Origin: Castanea sativa
Lineage: Eukaryota; Streptophyta; Magnoliopsida; Fagales; Fagaceae
NCBI RefSeq assembly: GCF_040712315.1
Contig: NC_134016.1
Location: forward strand, 3,883,501-3,947,500
Length of the DNA: 64,000 nucleotides
Direction of reading: 5' to 3'
The notes under the pieces were generated by a model that saw nothing but the letters and a program-made list of their open reading frames with translations, did not search any database and was not told the DNA's origin. Of this stretch, positions 11,717 to 22,926 are shown piece by piece; positions within the stretch are counted from its first letter, which is position 1; each line of letters opens with the position of its first letter. Position numbers and translations under genes: made by a program.

Positions 11717-12573
11717 GAATCGAAAGAACTTGCACCTCAATGACGGCAAAAATGGCCAAATGCTATCTTTGACGGAAATGTTTGGCGATCTATCACTGTT
11801 TGCGCAATAATAACAATCTATCACTTTTTTTAAACTCGATTTTGTAAAACTCAAGTTTACCGTGTAACCCGAGTTCCAAGAACTCGAGTTCCATAAAAAA
11901 TAACACGACAAACTTGAAGGTTATTTTTTAAAGAACTTGAGTTCCTAAAAAAACTTGAGTTACACATCAAACTCAAGTTCCAAAAGAGCGGTACATTCAT
12001 ATATATTTCCAAAACAGTGATAGATTACCAAATATTTCGGCCAATAGTGGTATTTGGCTATATTGGCCCCTTATTGACTGTTTTTTCAACCAATAGTTGG
12101 CTCTTTTAAGTGTCCTCCAAAGACTTTGAAAAGTTTGTATCTCTATTCTAGTTCCTCAAGTTGAATTTTGGTATGTTTATTGCCAAGTAGAAGATTATTT
12201 TCCATTTTGGAGTATTGGTGCTGCATGTATTTTGGCATTATTAAATACATCTAGGGTTCTATCATCACCCCCACATCCTTTTTTCCAATCAAAACCTAAA
12301 ATTGAAGCCAGAAAGTGGTTTTAACTTTCATCTCTCTCTCTCTCTCTCAAAACAAATCAGTTCACAGAAAGAAGCCAATTGCCACTCCCCTTTTCCTTAG
12401 GGGAAGAAAAAAAAAAAAAAAGGCAATTACGTGAAATGCACAACCATTATCAAATTATTTACAAGCTGCAGTGGAGTTATTATGAAATTACAGATTTTAG
12501 CCTTTTTAGGACTACTATATTATGTCTATCTATTATCTCAAAAAAAAAAAAAAAAAAAGACTACTATATTATA
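11717..12573. other. 3' flank of U5-40K fragment A
   Basis: No gene seen. Includes low-complexity text with repeated ACTCGAGTT-like phrases at about 11830-11990 and a block at 12160-12260 that reappears near 26160 and 42340 (AGAAGATTATTTTCCATT, then GCATGTATTTTGGCAT). That block links the three U5-40K fragments as copies of one duplicated unit. Homopolymer A tracts occur at 12405-12421 and 12541-12559. Confidence 0.6.
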
Positions 12574-12767
12574 AGTAATGTTAGAAATACAAACTTTTTT
12601 ACAAATTATTAATATGGTGAGTGGTTATTGGTTAATAAAAAAGTGATGTTAATAATTTTTTTTTTTTTTTTTGAGAAGAAAAGTGATGTTAATAATGAGC
12701 CTTAATGAAAACTGTTAAAAATTTAGCCAAAAATGTTGTAAAATAGCTTATAGCCGCAACATTACTC
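12574..12767. mobile_element. MITE of the same palindromic family as 8898-9079
   Basis: Left AGTAATGTTAGAAATACAAA and right CGCAACATTACT ends are inverted relative to each other, and the interior (TATGGTGAGTGGTTATTGG) matches the interior of the MITE at 8898-9079. A T-run at 12657-12672 has been inserted or expanded inside it. No clear target-site duplication. Confidence 0.55.
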
Positions 12768-13894
12768 CAATACAATTATACATCTTCTCTACGGTTTTAA
12801 AATAGTAATCACTTCTTCACTCTTGACCAAAACAAGCATCGGGGGTGAAAATGTTTTCTTTCCAACAAATGAGATTTATGTTGCGTCGGAGCCTAAACCG
12901 AAACTCGACGATGGGCTCGATGCATGGCCCAAAGGCTATCGGCGAAGGTCCAAATAATTCACCGTATTTTTATGCCTTGGGCCTAGATTGAGACTTACAA
13001 GAACGACCCATAAAAATCCCTACAGCAAACACGTCAGCGTGGTCAAAAAGTCTGCTGTAAGAAATAACAGCTGGAATTTTGACTTAGCATTGAATGTTGA
13101 TTGGCCTTGGCTGATGGGATTAGAGCATGCATTAGGCTAATGATCTTAGTTGTGTTGCTACTAGATTCAGAGCTCCTTAAGACAGGTTGTATCACCCCAA
13201 GCCAAGTGTCAACCTTGGAGCCTTTGTTAGGAACTTTGCTGGGATCCCCTTGGTACCCTTCAAACCACATTTCCCTAAGTTTTCCCATTAGGGGTTCATG
13301 TGCTTAGTCCATGAACCAGAGAATACACATTTTTAGCATGAAAATGAGTTGATTTCATGTTGTTTCAGGAGTTTAATGGTCTGGTCATGGCTGCCTCTGA
13401 TGCTTGACCGAATGGGATAGAGGAGAAAGAAGAGACAGCTAGCTGAAGCCCTTTAGCTTTCTGTCAAGTCAGCTTCAGCTTTATGTCACATGAGAAATGA
13501 TGATATTTCAGCTTGTGGAGGAAGGGTTCAACCTCTGATGGACACGTGTCCTGTTCTGACCCGATTGGACAACTTGGAACCTGATGACAGTGGGCTTCAG
13601 CTGTTGACTTGTGCTGAGTTTTGGCTGATTAGATCACGTGACCTTTAGCTGCTGGGACTTGAGTATGGGCTGGGCTGGCCTAGCTGGGCTTTATATTTGA
13701 GCTTCTTTGGGCTTGATTATCCCTACAAAATGAAGAGTTTTGCCATGGATGATATACATGGGCTTTTATAAGTTTTGTAAGAGAAGTATTTCTTGAAAGA
13801 TAAGTATTTCTTGAAAGATAAGTATTTATATTTCCCATGAGTAAGAGATTTAGTATATTTGAAATAAGTATTAAGATAATATTTTGAGTTATGT

Positions 13895-15450
13895 AAATAT
13901 GTGCCAAAATAGCATTTGGGCTTTATAAAATAGTTGCCAAAATAATACTTGGACTTTATGAAGTAGTGCCAAAATGATATTGGGCTTTTAGAGATAGTGC
14001 CAAAATAATATTTGGACTTTATGAAATAGTGCCAAAATAATATTGGGCTTTTAGAAATAGTTGCCAAAATAAAATTGGGTTTTAGAAATAGTTACCAAAA
14101 TGATATTGGGTTTTTAGAAATAGTGCCAAAATAATATTGGGCTTTTAGAAATAGTGCCAAAATAATATTTGGAATTTTAGAAATAATGTCTGTAAGTACA
14201 CAATTGCACCTGGACCCAAAGACAATCACGGGCTCAGGCCCAATGAGCCTTAAACAATAAAATTTGTAAAGTGTGGGCTTGAAACCTAGGTTAGAAGTAC
14301 TGGGAGCTTGATAACAGGCTTTTATAAATAAATACAGGTAAATAACGAATGATAATTGCAAATGGATCTCCTCGGACTTGAGCCGAGGACTACTTCTTTA
14401 TTATTTCTCTTTCTTCCTTAAAGATTACCATTTTTTTTTCCTTTCTTAGTTTCCCCCCCCCCTTAAATACTTCCTTTTCGTGCCACTTTTTGGACAGTGA
14501 CTAGAAGTTTCAGCCCTACGGTTTAGGAGTCACTTCCCCATTAATGCGGCCAGGGAGGTAGGTGCAGTGCCTTTAATGCGGAGGTGGCAGCCTTTGCCCT
14601 TGATATTTTCTTTAGCACTGGTGCATCTAGAAGGTTCAGGGTGTCCCCCTTTAACCATTAGTCTTTCCAGAGTTGTGCCTTGACCTTCATAATGAAATCT
14701 TGAGTTCTCTTGGATCGGTCCGAGGAGGAATTCACCCTCGGTTGTATCCTCGGAACCTCGGCATATGGGCCGATTAGTAGAGTTTAATTCTGGAGCAGGT
14801 CGGCCCTTCATGCTACAGTCCAAAGGCCCATATGCCCATTTGGGTCCTTTTACTCCCCACAGTGTCAAAATAATATTTGGGCTTTATGAAATAGAGCCAA
14901 AATAATATTGAGTTTTTAGAAATAATGCCAAAATAATATTTGGGCTTTATGAAATGGTGCCAAAATAATATTGGGCTTTTAGAAATAGTTGCGAAAATGA
15001 CATTGGGCTTTTAGAAATAGTTGCCAAAATAATATTGGGTTTTTAGAAATAAATCCAAAATAATATTGGGCTTTTAGAAATAGTTGCCAAAATAGTATTT
15101 GGGCTTTGTTGAATAGTGCCAAATTAATATTTGGGCTTTATAAAATAGTGCCAAATTAGTATTTGGGTTTTGTAAAATAGTTGCCAAATTAATATTTGGG
15201 CCTAGTGCCAAATTATTATTTGGGCTTTTGTAAAATAGTTTTCCAAATTAGTATTTGGGCTTTTGTAAAATAGTGCCAAATTAGTATTTGAGCTTTTGTA
15301 AAATAGTTTGCCAAATTGGTATTTAGGCTTTTGCAAAATAGTGCCAAATTAGTATTTGGGCTTTGTAAAATAGTGCCAAATTAGTATTTAGGCTTTTGTA
15401 AAATAGTTTGCCAAATTAGTGTTTGAGCTTTGTTAAAATAGTTTGAGATT
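13895..15450. repeat. Tandem repeat of ~30-37 bp in the LTR, interrupted by nested LTR
   Basis: Dozens of imperfect units of the form GCCAAAATAATATTGGGC followed by TTTTAGAAATAGT fill this stretch apart from the nested LTR at 14191-14861. Units drift gradually: those from about 15110 on carry CCAAATTAGTATTTGGGC instead. The equivalent array in the other copy (23806-24115) is much shorter, so this copy has expanded. Confidence 0.93.
14191..14861. mobile_element. Nested 671-bp solo LTR
   Basis: Sequence unlike the surrounding tandem repeats, starting TGTAAGTACACAATTG and ending TTTACTCCCCACA (TG..CA). It is flanked by ATGTC (14186-14190) and GTGTC (14862-14866), a 5-bp target duplication with one change. 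Repeat units resume on both sides. The other copy of the host LTR lacks this insert. Orientation cannot be decided because both strands start TG and end CA. Open frames here (for example 14530-14868 minus) look like chance. Confidence 0.8.
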
Positions 15451-15461
15451 TTGTAAAGATA

Positions 15462-15812
15462 TTTCCGTGTAGTAACGAACTTAAAGATGCCGTGTAGCAA
15501 CGAGCTTAGAGGTGCCATGTAGCAACGGGCTTAGTAAAGGTGCCGTCTAACAACAGATTTAGAGGTGTCATGTAGCAACGGGCTTAATAAGGTACCGTGT
15601 AGCAACGGGCTTAGAGGTGCCGTGTAGTAACGGGCTTAGAGGTGCCGTGTAGTAACGGGCTTAGAGGTGCCGTGTAGCAACGAGTTTTGTAAGGTGCCGT
15701 GTAGTAACAGGCTTACGGGCTTAATAAGGTGCCATGTAGCAATGGGTTTTGTAAGGTGCCATGTAGCAACGAGCTTAGAGATGCTGTGTAGCAACAGGTT
15801 TAGAGGTATTTT
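15462..15812. repeat. Tandem repeat of ~24-26 bp (GTGCCGTGTAGCAACGGGCTTAGA)
   Basis: About 14 imperfect units with core GCCGTGTAGCAACGGGCTTA. The inverse array with core TAAGCCCGTTGCTACACGGC lies at 23484-23805 in the other LTR copy, so the array is an original part of this LTR. Confidence 0.95.
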
Positions 15813-15932
15813 TGTGGGCTTCAAAATAATTCTTGGGCTTGTGTGGGTATTTTTGTGAGTGGGCTAAAGAAATTAGGGCCCAAAAATTTGTACCTCAATA
15901 ACAGGAACATAAGACTTTCGTGTTAAAAGAAA

Positions 15933-17646
15933 GGCGAAAAACCCATTTTAGTCCCTACATTTTCACATGATTCCCACTTTGGTCCCTAACTTTTTTTCCA
16001 CCGCTTTTAGTCCCTAAAAAAAAAAAAAAAAAACGATCTCTTTTTTGTCCCTACCGTCAGTGCCCTAACAGCAAAGTCCTAGGTGGCAGATGAAACACCC
16101 TATTAGCTGACGTGGCGCTGATGTGACATTTAAAATATTATTTGACATTTTTTTATGCCATGTTAGCATCTTAATTTTTTTTAAAAGCCACATCAGAAAA
16201 TTTAAAAAAAAAAATTTAAAGAAAAACCTTAAATCTAATTAAATTAAAATTTTATTTAAAATTTTCTATTCTTAATATTCATGTTCTTCAACTTGTTCTT
16301 TGTATTCTTCACAGCCCAAACCCAACAACCAAGAACCCAAACCCATATCAGAAGAACACAAACAAAAAAAGAAGAAAAAATTAAATTAAATTAAATACTA
16401 ACAGGAAATTTTCTTCATGTTCTTCCCAAACCCAAGAAGCAACCAAACCAATCTCTAGCAAACTCCAAATCCAAATCCAGCAACCAAACCCAATCTCCAT
16501 CAAATCCAGAAAAACAAAAAATAAATCCAAGAAACAAACCCATAAACACAGTAACTAACCCAATCCCTAGCAAACCCATAAACCCAGAAATTTTCTTGGG
16601 AAACAAACACACAAAAAACCCATAAAATCAAAAAAAAATCCACATCCTCTTGAAAAAAACAAAAAAACAAAAAAACCCAGAACAAGACAACGACACATCG
16701 GTCATCAAGTCTTTCATAAGTTCCGATCTCTCAAATTTTTGACCACCACCTCCTTCCCAGGAGCAACAACCTCAACTCCATCACCAAATATCATCTGCAG
16801 CTTCGACCTCAATGCCCACACCCGTGCCCATCGTCTCTCAATCACAGCCTTCCGTTGCTCTCTTCAACCAGGAAACGCTCCAACAATGCCTCCGTTTCTC
16901 TCTTCAACAATCGCCTCATCCAAATCCACAATCTAAGAGAGAGATTTTAGAGCTTTAGAGCTTTAGAAAGATAAAAGAGAGAGAGAGAGATTTTAGAGCT
17001 TTAGAGCTTTAGAAAGATAAAAGAGAGAGAGAGAGATTTTGATCTAAGAAAGAGAGGTTTAGAGATTTTTGTTTGGGTAAGCAAACCTAAATCTACGATC
17101 TCTCTCTTCACCCAACCTCCAACCCAATCGGCTCCCTCCAACGCAAACTGAGGTCCATCCGTTGACTGCAACTCGATCCGTTCGCCGCTACTCATTCCTC
17201 TCCTCATCGTGGGATGACTCCACCACCACCACCAGTAAGAGAAGAAAAGAAAGACCATAGCTCAGAGAGAGAAAGGAGAAGAGAATTTGTTTTGATCTTT
17301 TAATTAGATTTTTTTTTTTGAAACCGTTTTTTAATTAGATTTAATTTTGTTTTTTAATTTATTTTCTTTTTTGGTTTAAATTTTCTAACATGGCTTTTAA
17401 ATAAAAATTAAAATGCTGACGTGGCATATAAAAATGTCAAATAATATTTTTTAATAATATTTTAATTGCCACATAGCTAATAGGGTGTTCCGTTTGCCAC
17501 CTAGGACTTTGCCATTAGGGCACTGATGGTAGGGATAAAAATGAGATCGCTTTTTTGATTTTAGGGACTAAAAGCGGTGGAAAAAAAAGTTAGGGACCAA
17601 AGTGGGAATCGCGTGAAAATGTTGGAACTAAAATGGATTTTTCGCC
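15933..17646. mobile_element. Non-autonomous Mutator-like element with ~265-bp TIRs
   Basis: The ends are long inverted repeats: left GGCGAAAAACCCATTTTAGT (about 15933-16203) and the inverse at about 17384-17646, ending ACTAAAATGGATTTTTCGCC. A perfect 9-bp target duplication TAAAAGAAA flanks it (15924-15932 and 17647-17655), the Mutator signature. The interior (16260-17300) has no transposase and no convincing long frame. It holds C/A-rich text, a ~50-bp tandem duplication at about 16937-17036 (AGAGATTTTAGAGCTTTAGA) and a more GC-rich patch at 16735-16935 that could be captured host sequence. Confidence 0.92.
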
Positions 17647-17655
17647 TAAAAGAAA

Positions 17656-18484
17656 CCTACGAAAGGCCAAAATCCAAAAAGATGAAGGCTAGAAAATACA
17701 GTAGCATTTTAGTCTATATATGAAAGTTAATCGCTCCATTTGCAAAAATTTCATTAATTACTAACGTATTCATAAACTGTACAAGCTAATCTATCCCCTG
17801 GACATACTATGAACATCAAAACTTTCCAAGAAGCAATTGATGGAGCATTTTAATTTTAAATTTTTATTTTAATATTTTTAATGAATAATAAGTTGGAAAA
17901 TTTAGTGAAAAGAGATATTGGAGTTTAATGTGGTAAACGAGGAGACATTGTGTTATCATATTTAGATTTAGAATCCCACAATAGCCTTATTAATTTATAA
18001 TTTCGTGGAGATTAAACAAAAGATTTGGAAACTATAGAGGTATCAGTACGCTAAAGACTAGCATCAATAACTATATGGTCAATGAAGCAATATATAATAT
18101 AGAAATAGCTGGCCACCACTGTCATGTGAATTGCGCATCAACATCTCTAACTTCTGATTCTCAAAAAAAAAACATCTCTAACTTCTATATGTAATTTGTC
18201 CAAGGCAACGGGAATATATAGAATAACATTCCACCATCTACCTGTGCCCTTCTGCGTCAACATCATCAATATAACTTTTTTGTTTAATGGCCCATGCACA
18301 GATATTATAAAGAGATAATATTGCTCATACAGTCATACATACACATTTTATATAGCTTTTTAATTTGTTTAATGGCCACCATTAATTATGCAAGTTGCAA
18401 GAGATGTCAATTTGCACAACTTAATTAAGTTAGTGGGTTTGTCTCTTTTTTTGTAGATGGATATCCTTTTCGAATATGGGCATT
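17656..18484. other. Remnant of the flank lying 3' of a nitrilase copy
   Basis: No gene seen. The start (GCATTTTAGTCTATATATGA, then TGTACAAGCTAATCTATCCCC) matches about 26440-26580 and 45650-45730, the sequence 3' of the nitrilase pseudogenes. In this copy the nitrilase exons themselves are missing. The right part (about 18460 onward, past the MITE to 19180) matches 50860-50960. Confidence 0.6.
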
Positions 18485-18492
18485 GCAGTAGG

Positions 18493-19094
18493 TAGGGGCG
18501 TCCACACAACCCGGTGACCCGCTCAACCCGCCGGACCCGCCCGAAACCGATCGGCCACCACCCGAATTGATCAACCCGATAGCCGCAGGCGGGTTGCCAC
18601 CCACAGAACCCGATCCCTTCGGGTCGGCTAGCGGTTTTCCTCCCCACAAACCCGAGCCACCCGACCCAACCGATGTAATATACAAATCCGACAACTCCAG
18701 CAAGATCAAGCTCAGATTTGAGGAGATCCGGTGAGATCTTGACCATATTTGGTGAGATCCGGCGAGATTCGAGGAGATCCAAGCTTATTTTGGCGAGCTC
18801 TTGACCATTCTTGGTGAAATCCAGCGAGATTCGAGGAGATCCAAGCTTATTTCCGGCGAGTTTCGAGGAGATCCAAGCTCATTTCTAGCGAGATTCGAGG
18901 AGATCCAAGCTCATTTCGGCGAGATCTCGACCATATTTGGTGAGATCCGGCGAGATTCGAGAAGATTCAAGCTTATTTCGACGATTTTCGGTGCGAATCT
19001 ACTGAGTTTTTGCAGATTCCGACGACTCTTTTGCAGATTTCGACGACTCTCTAAACCGACCAAACTGACTTGGCCCGACCCGTGGACACCCCTA
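18493..19094. mobile_element. hAT-type MITE (602 bp) with perfect 8-bp TSD
   Basis: Terminal inverted repeats TAGGGGCGTCCAC (left) and GTGGACACCCCTA (right), with one mismatch. Perfect 8-bp target duplication GCAGTAGG at 18485-18492 and 19095-19102. The empty site survives in the paralogous flank near 50893-50905. The left interior is GC-rich and the right interior is a run of short repeats (see 18710-18990). No transposase. Confidence 0.93.
18710..18990. repeat. Internal tandem repeats of the hAT MITE
   Basis: Imperfect units with the cores GAGATCCGGCGAGATTCGAG and GAGATCCAAGCTTATTTCGG, roughly 35-65 bp apart, repeat at least five times. The long open frames across them on both strands are a by-product of repeat periodicity, not evidence of a gene. 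Confidence 0.88.
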
Positions 19095-19327
19095 GCAGTA
19101 GGCATACGTTCACATTTTTTATAGACTCATGTTCTCATGAACAAAATAATATAATATTGAGAAATATTTATATAGCTGGCACCATTCAACAATACTTATC
19201 TTCTTAATTTATGTGAATTGTCCAAGGCTGATTCAAATAAACATTCATTAATTTGTATTTAATTTGACAACAAAATCAATAGTTGGTGAACAACCAAAAC
19301 CACTACAGACCGAGTGTTTTCATTTAA

Positions 19328-19430
19328 GGCAAAACTTAAATACAGTTTCTTATATACGGTTCCTTAGGTTCTCCTCTTAAAAATCTGCCACCTATCTAGT
19401 TGAATAACTAAACTAACATAGTTTTAACGC

Positions 19431-19472
<42 letters not shown>

Positions 19473-20134
19473 CGCGTGTTAGAAAACCCGACTGCAAATC
19501 TCTCAAACTTCTCCCAAACAATATCAGAAAATAAAATCTGGTTTCAGAAGGACAAGCCTGGAATGATCTTCTCCATTAATCCCATTATTTTTATTAGAAG
19601 ATAATTGATTTGTTCATGCTTTGTATGCTAGACAAATGATTTTTTAAATAATGAAAAAGAAAAGAAAGAAAAAAAGAAGATGAAGACCACCATAGCAACG
19701 TACTGCTTGGATAAATCTAATTCTCATAAGTTTGAAACAAATAGCCATTAGAACAGTAATAGCAGATCCATCCATTCATTCCCAATAAACACAAATTAGA
19801 GAAAAAAAGGGGGGGGGGGGGGACTACCCTTCCCATCAAAACCTACTCTGCTACAACTCTACTCGAACCCAATCCTCTACATGCTGCAACCACCTCTATA
19901 ATCCCCTTCGTGTCATCGTTCTCCCCAGGTTAGACCCAAGCGAAGGTGTGTGAGAAATCAGATCTAAAGCCAATGGGTTTTCTTTTCTCACAGACAAGGG
20001 GAAAAAAAATACAACAATAGAAAGTTACGGTACTTTTAACAGTGTTTGTTTAGTTATACGTTTAGACAAGTGGCAGCTTTTTAAGAGAGGAACCTAAGGA
20101 ACTGTATATAAGTAACTATATCTAAGTTTTGTCC
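19328..20134. mobile_element. Long-TIR DNA element (Mutator-like)
   Basis: About 100 bp at the left (GGCAAAACTTAAATACAG, then GGTTCCTTAGGTTC and CTGCCACCTATCTAG) is the imperfect inverse of the right end (CAAGTGGCAGC, then GAGGAACCTAAGGAACTG and CTAAGTTTTGTCC). The interior includes a CT microsatellite and no coding capacity. I could not find a convincing 9-bp target duplication, so the superfamily call rests on TIR length only. Confidence 0.72.
19434..19470. repeat. (CT)n microsatellite
   Basis: About 18 uninterrupted CT units inside the long-TIR element. Confidence 0.97.
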
Positions 20135-21737
20135 TTTTACATAAATATTCTCAGACTAGCTCACTTCACTGAGACCCAGGGACGAAGGCATATATGGACT
20201 TAGGGTGGCAAGCCACCCCCAATTTTTTTTAATTAGTATATAAATAGGCACTAATTTTAGCAAATTTTTTTAATATAAAAGTATACTTTGCCCCCCTTAA
20301 AATTATCATTGATTCTTTTAAGCGTAATAATATAGTTTCAAACGTTTCTACAACATTTTTGCAAATTTTTGAGGTATGAAATTCTTATTTGTTCGTATCT
20401 AGGCTTATGGCTTATATAACTATTTTACTCACCAATAACCACTAATTAGATCCGCAATTTGCACTAAATTCAAGTCCAATTCGGATTAGGATTTCATCCT
20501 GCACATCAGTAGTATTTTTGGCATAACTTTCGGCTCAGATATCCAATTGAGATGATTCAAGTTGGGCTGGAAATTTAACTTAAAGGGCTACAACTTTTTA
20601 GTTTACCAAAAGTCCAAATTCTGACGTTAAATGGGCGAAAATCGTTGGTTAAGTGAAGCCTAAAAATCTGAGATTTTCTCCAAACGGGAATGAGATTCCT
20701 TAACCTATTTAAAGGCTCTTTAGGGAAAAAAAGAGGAGGAAAACCTGAGAGGAAAAGGGAGCGCTGTATAGAAGAACTTGTTTTGGGAGTCATTATGAAG
20801 AGGAGGATCTGAGGATAAAGGCGAGAGCTTCATGTTGATTAACCAATTCAGATAAAAAACATAAGTTTTATTTGTTTTCTTTTCAATTTTATTATGAACT
20901 AAATTTATTTTCTAGAGCATTGATGTAGTTCAGCAATGAACACACAATTTATATTCTGAGTTATTTTATTTTTAATATTTCCATGATTGAGTGTTTAATT
21001 CTTATTCTTAATGCTTACTATTTTCTTTACGAATTATTGTTTGATCAATTGAATTACAATGAGACTGAGAAGTGATTTGTTACTTTAGTTCTAGAATTAA
21101 ACATCATTAGTTGAGCGAAAGTAGAGAGACTTTACCGCGATTAGTGTGATTTTTCAGAAAATTCAAAGTACGTAATGAGTCTCCAATTAATTAAATTCAC
21201 ATAGAGATATGAAATTGTTAGTTGAAGATATTTTTTATATTATTCGAGAGAAGATATTGAATACTTAAGAAATTTTTAATCATCAACGGGAGATTATTAG
21301 AATTTAATAATTAGGAAGAATAAATTGTGTGGGATTTGTTAGGTGAAATCAACCGCTCTAAATCCATTCTTATCATATTTTTACAATTTTAGATTTTTGC
21401 ATTTTGTTAATCTTTTATTCATAGATTTATTTTTATTAAATAGTTTAATTTAATTCAGATAGTAGAACGTTCCATTTATTTTCGATTTTCCAAATAGTAA
21501 TTAATTTAGTGAATTTCGGTATTCAATAACATAGTTAATCCCTGTGGGTTCGACATTCGTTTTCTAAAAACACTTTACTACTTGTTACGATTTTGTGCGC
21601 TTGCAGATTATTTTACGCGAACAGCTTCACACAAACGTTGATCCAATCTGGCTCGATATATGCCAGGACACAATTAAAATTAATTACAATTATATATGTG
21701 TGTGGGTTTCAAAAGTTTCTTACTAAATTTAGTATTA
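20135..21737. other. AT-rich region, possible decayed LTR
   Basis: No gene is supported. The part at about 21330-21620 ends with text usual near plant LTR 3' ends (AATCCCTGTGGGTTCGACAT, then TGTGCGCTTGCAGA), and 20690-20850 looks like a purine-rich leader. I can fix neither boundaries nor target duplications. Around 20180-20240 the phrase GGGTGGCAAGCCACCCCC resembles ends of some hAT elements. The short frame at 20575-20793 is not convincing. Confidence 0.35.
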
Positions 21738-21977
21738 AGGGTCCGTTTGGATACAGCTGAAAACTGAAAACACTGTAACAAAATAATTTTTAAATGTGTG
21801 AATAGTATTACGAGACCCATTTTTAATAAAAAAAAAATTGCTGAAAATTACGTGAACAGTGCGCACACTGTGCACGCACAATGACTTGTCCCCTAAAAGT
21901 AGAAACGGGCAGCAGGGGAAAAAAAAGAAAAGGAAAATGCTAAACATTGGACGCGTTCAGCGCTATCCAAACCAAGC
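21738..21977. mobile_element. MITE with TTA target duplication (240 bp)
   Basis: The left end AGGGTCCGTTTGGATACAGC is inverted at the right end GCGCTATCCAAACCAAGC. TTA flanks both sides (21735-21737 and 21978-21980), as for PIF/Harbinger elements. The interior contains GTGAACAGTGCGCACACTGT. Assignment to PIF/Harbinger is inference from the 3-bp TSD. Confidence 0.72.
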
Positions 21978-22647
21978 TTAATTCTGTTATTATTATTTTT
22001 TTATACAAGATAGAATTTCTACTCTAACCTAATCTAAGTGTATGCAAATTATTTATTTGTAATTATTCCATTTTAATTATTTAATTGTGATTTGTTGAAC
22101 TACTAATATATTTAGTTTTTAACTTTCTTTTTTATTGCAATACAATGAATTTTGTTAATGTTTATTGTATTTTTCAAATACGATTAAAAAAATTATTATA
22201 AAAATCTACTGAAAATGCATAAGTATAGTAAAATTTTCATTGAAATTTATATTTGAGTTAACAACGAATTTTAGAAAAAAATAATTAAAATTAGTTTGAA
22301 AGAGTCAAAGTTCTTTTAAATATACTTATAGTTTAAAATTGAAGAGAAACTCGGTAGAAAATTAGGGAAGAATTGAAGTCTAACTTATGACAATTGACAC
22401 ATACAAAATTAGAATAAATTAGCTTAATACTTAGGTGAACTTTCATGGAGTATTAATTATACTTTAAAATTTAAACTAGTCGCATGGGACGCACGAGAAT
22501 CACCTATTATTGCACATAAACCCAATTTTATCAAGACTAACCAATGAAAAGCTAAAATTAAAATGGACAAGACCCAAGCTACACATAAAATCTGAAGGCA
22601 TGGGATGTTGAATCAAGAAAGCATTTAAACAAATCACGAAAAAGGTA
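21978..22647. other. Left flank of U5-40K fragment B (duplicated block)
   Basis: No gene seen. The block from about 22080 to 22640 is paralogous to about 30240-31640 (interrupted there by a MITE and a gypsy element) and, for its last 250 bp, to 9250-9500. Landmarks are TTTCATGGAGTATTAATTAT and CACATAAACCCAATTTTATC. Confidence 0.65.
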
Positions 22648-22926
22648 GAACACTCCTCATTTGTGAATTCTTGCTGTCCTTCACGGAGGGGCCACCAACA
22701 CAATTTTGAGAAGAACATTTTGAAGTGTAGCTGGTCATCTGATGGAAGCAAAGTCACTGCCGGGAGTTCAGATTGGATGGTTTACATTTGTGCTACAACT
22801 TGTAGACGCATCTTGTATAAGATCCCTGCTCACATTGGTTCAATCAACCAGTGTCTTTTTCATCCTAGTGAACCTATTGTTGGATCTTGCAATAGTGTTA
22901 AACAGATTTATTTGGGGGAGATCTGA
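22648..22926 (+). pseudogene. U5-40K (SNRNP40) fragment B
   Basis: Best preserved of the three fragments. It reads EHSSFVNSCCPSRRG and then directly HQHNFEKNILKCSWSSDGSK, an SDWMVYI blade (ending CATT where WDTT is expected), RRILYKIPAHIGSINQ and a terminal KQIYLGEI stop. In the normal WD40 protein about 120 residues separate the RRG and HQHNF segments, so this is an in-frame internal deletion. The N-terminal half is also absent. It could at most encode a short peptide with parts of three WD40 blades, unlikely to fold. The right flank is split by the solo LTR at 23119. Confidence 0.85.

Larger units (their letters stand above)
12837..15900 (-). mobile_element. Solo LTR of a 3-kb-LTR family, minus orientation, with nested LTR
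   Basis: Inverted relative of the element at 23119-26135. It begins CATCGGGGGTGAAAA (TGTCGGGGGCG expected) and ends TTTGTACCTCAATA. Near-identical pentamers flank it: ACAAG at 12832-12836 and ACAGG at 15901-15905. No gag or pol lies between. It has lost roughly 900 bp that the other copy keeps (the promoter/leader part, 24900-25900 there) and gained a separate 671-bp LTR at 14191-14861. Much of it is tandem repeat (listed separately). Confidence 0.82.

Noticed and set aside
14530..14868. 112-codon minus-strand frame
   Set aside because: It lies wholly in the nested LTR, crosses its boundary and has no family motif.
18369..18782. 137-codon minus-strand frame and overlapping frames to 19124
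   Set aside because: Created by GC-rich and tandem-repeat content of the hAT MITE and crosses its edge.
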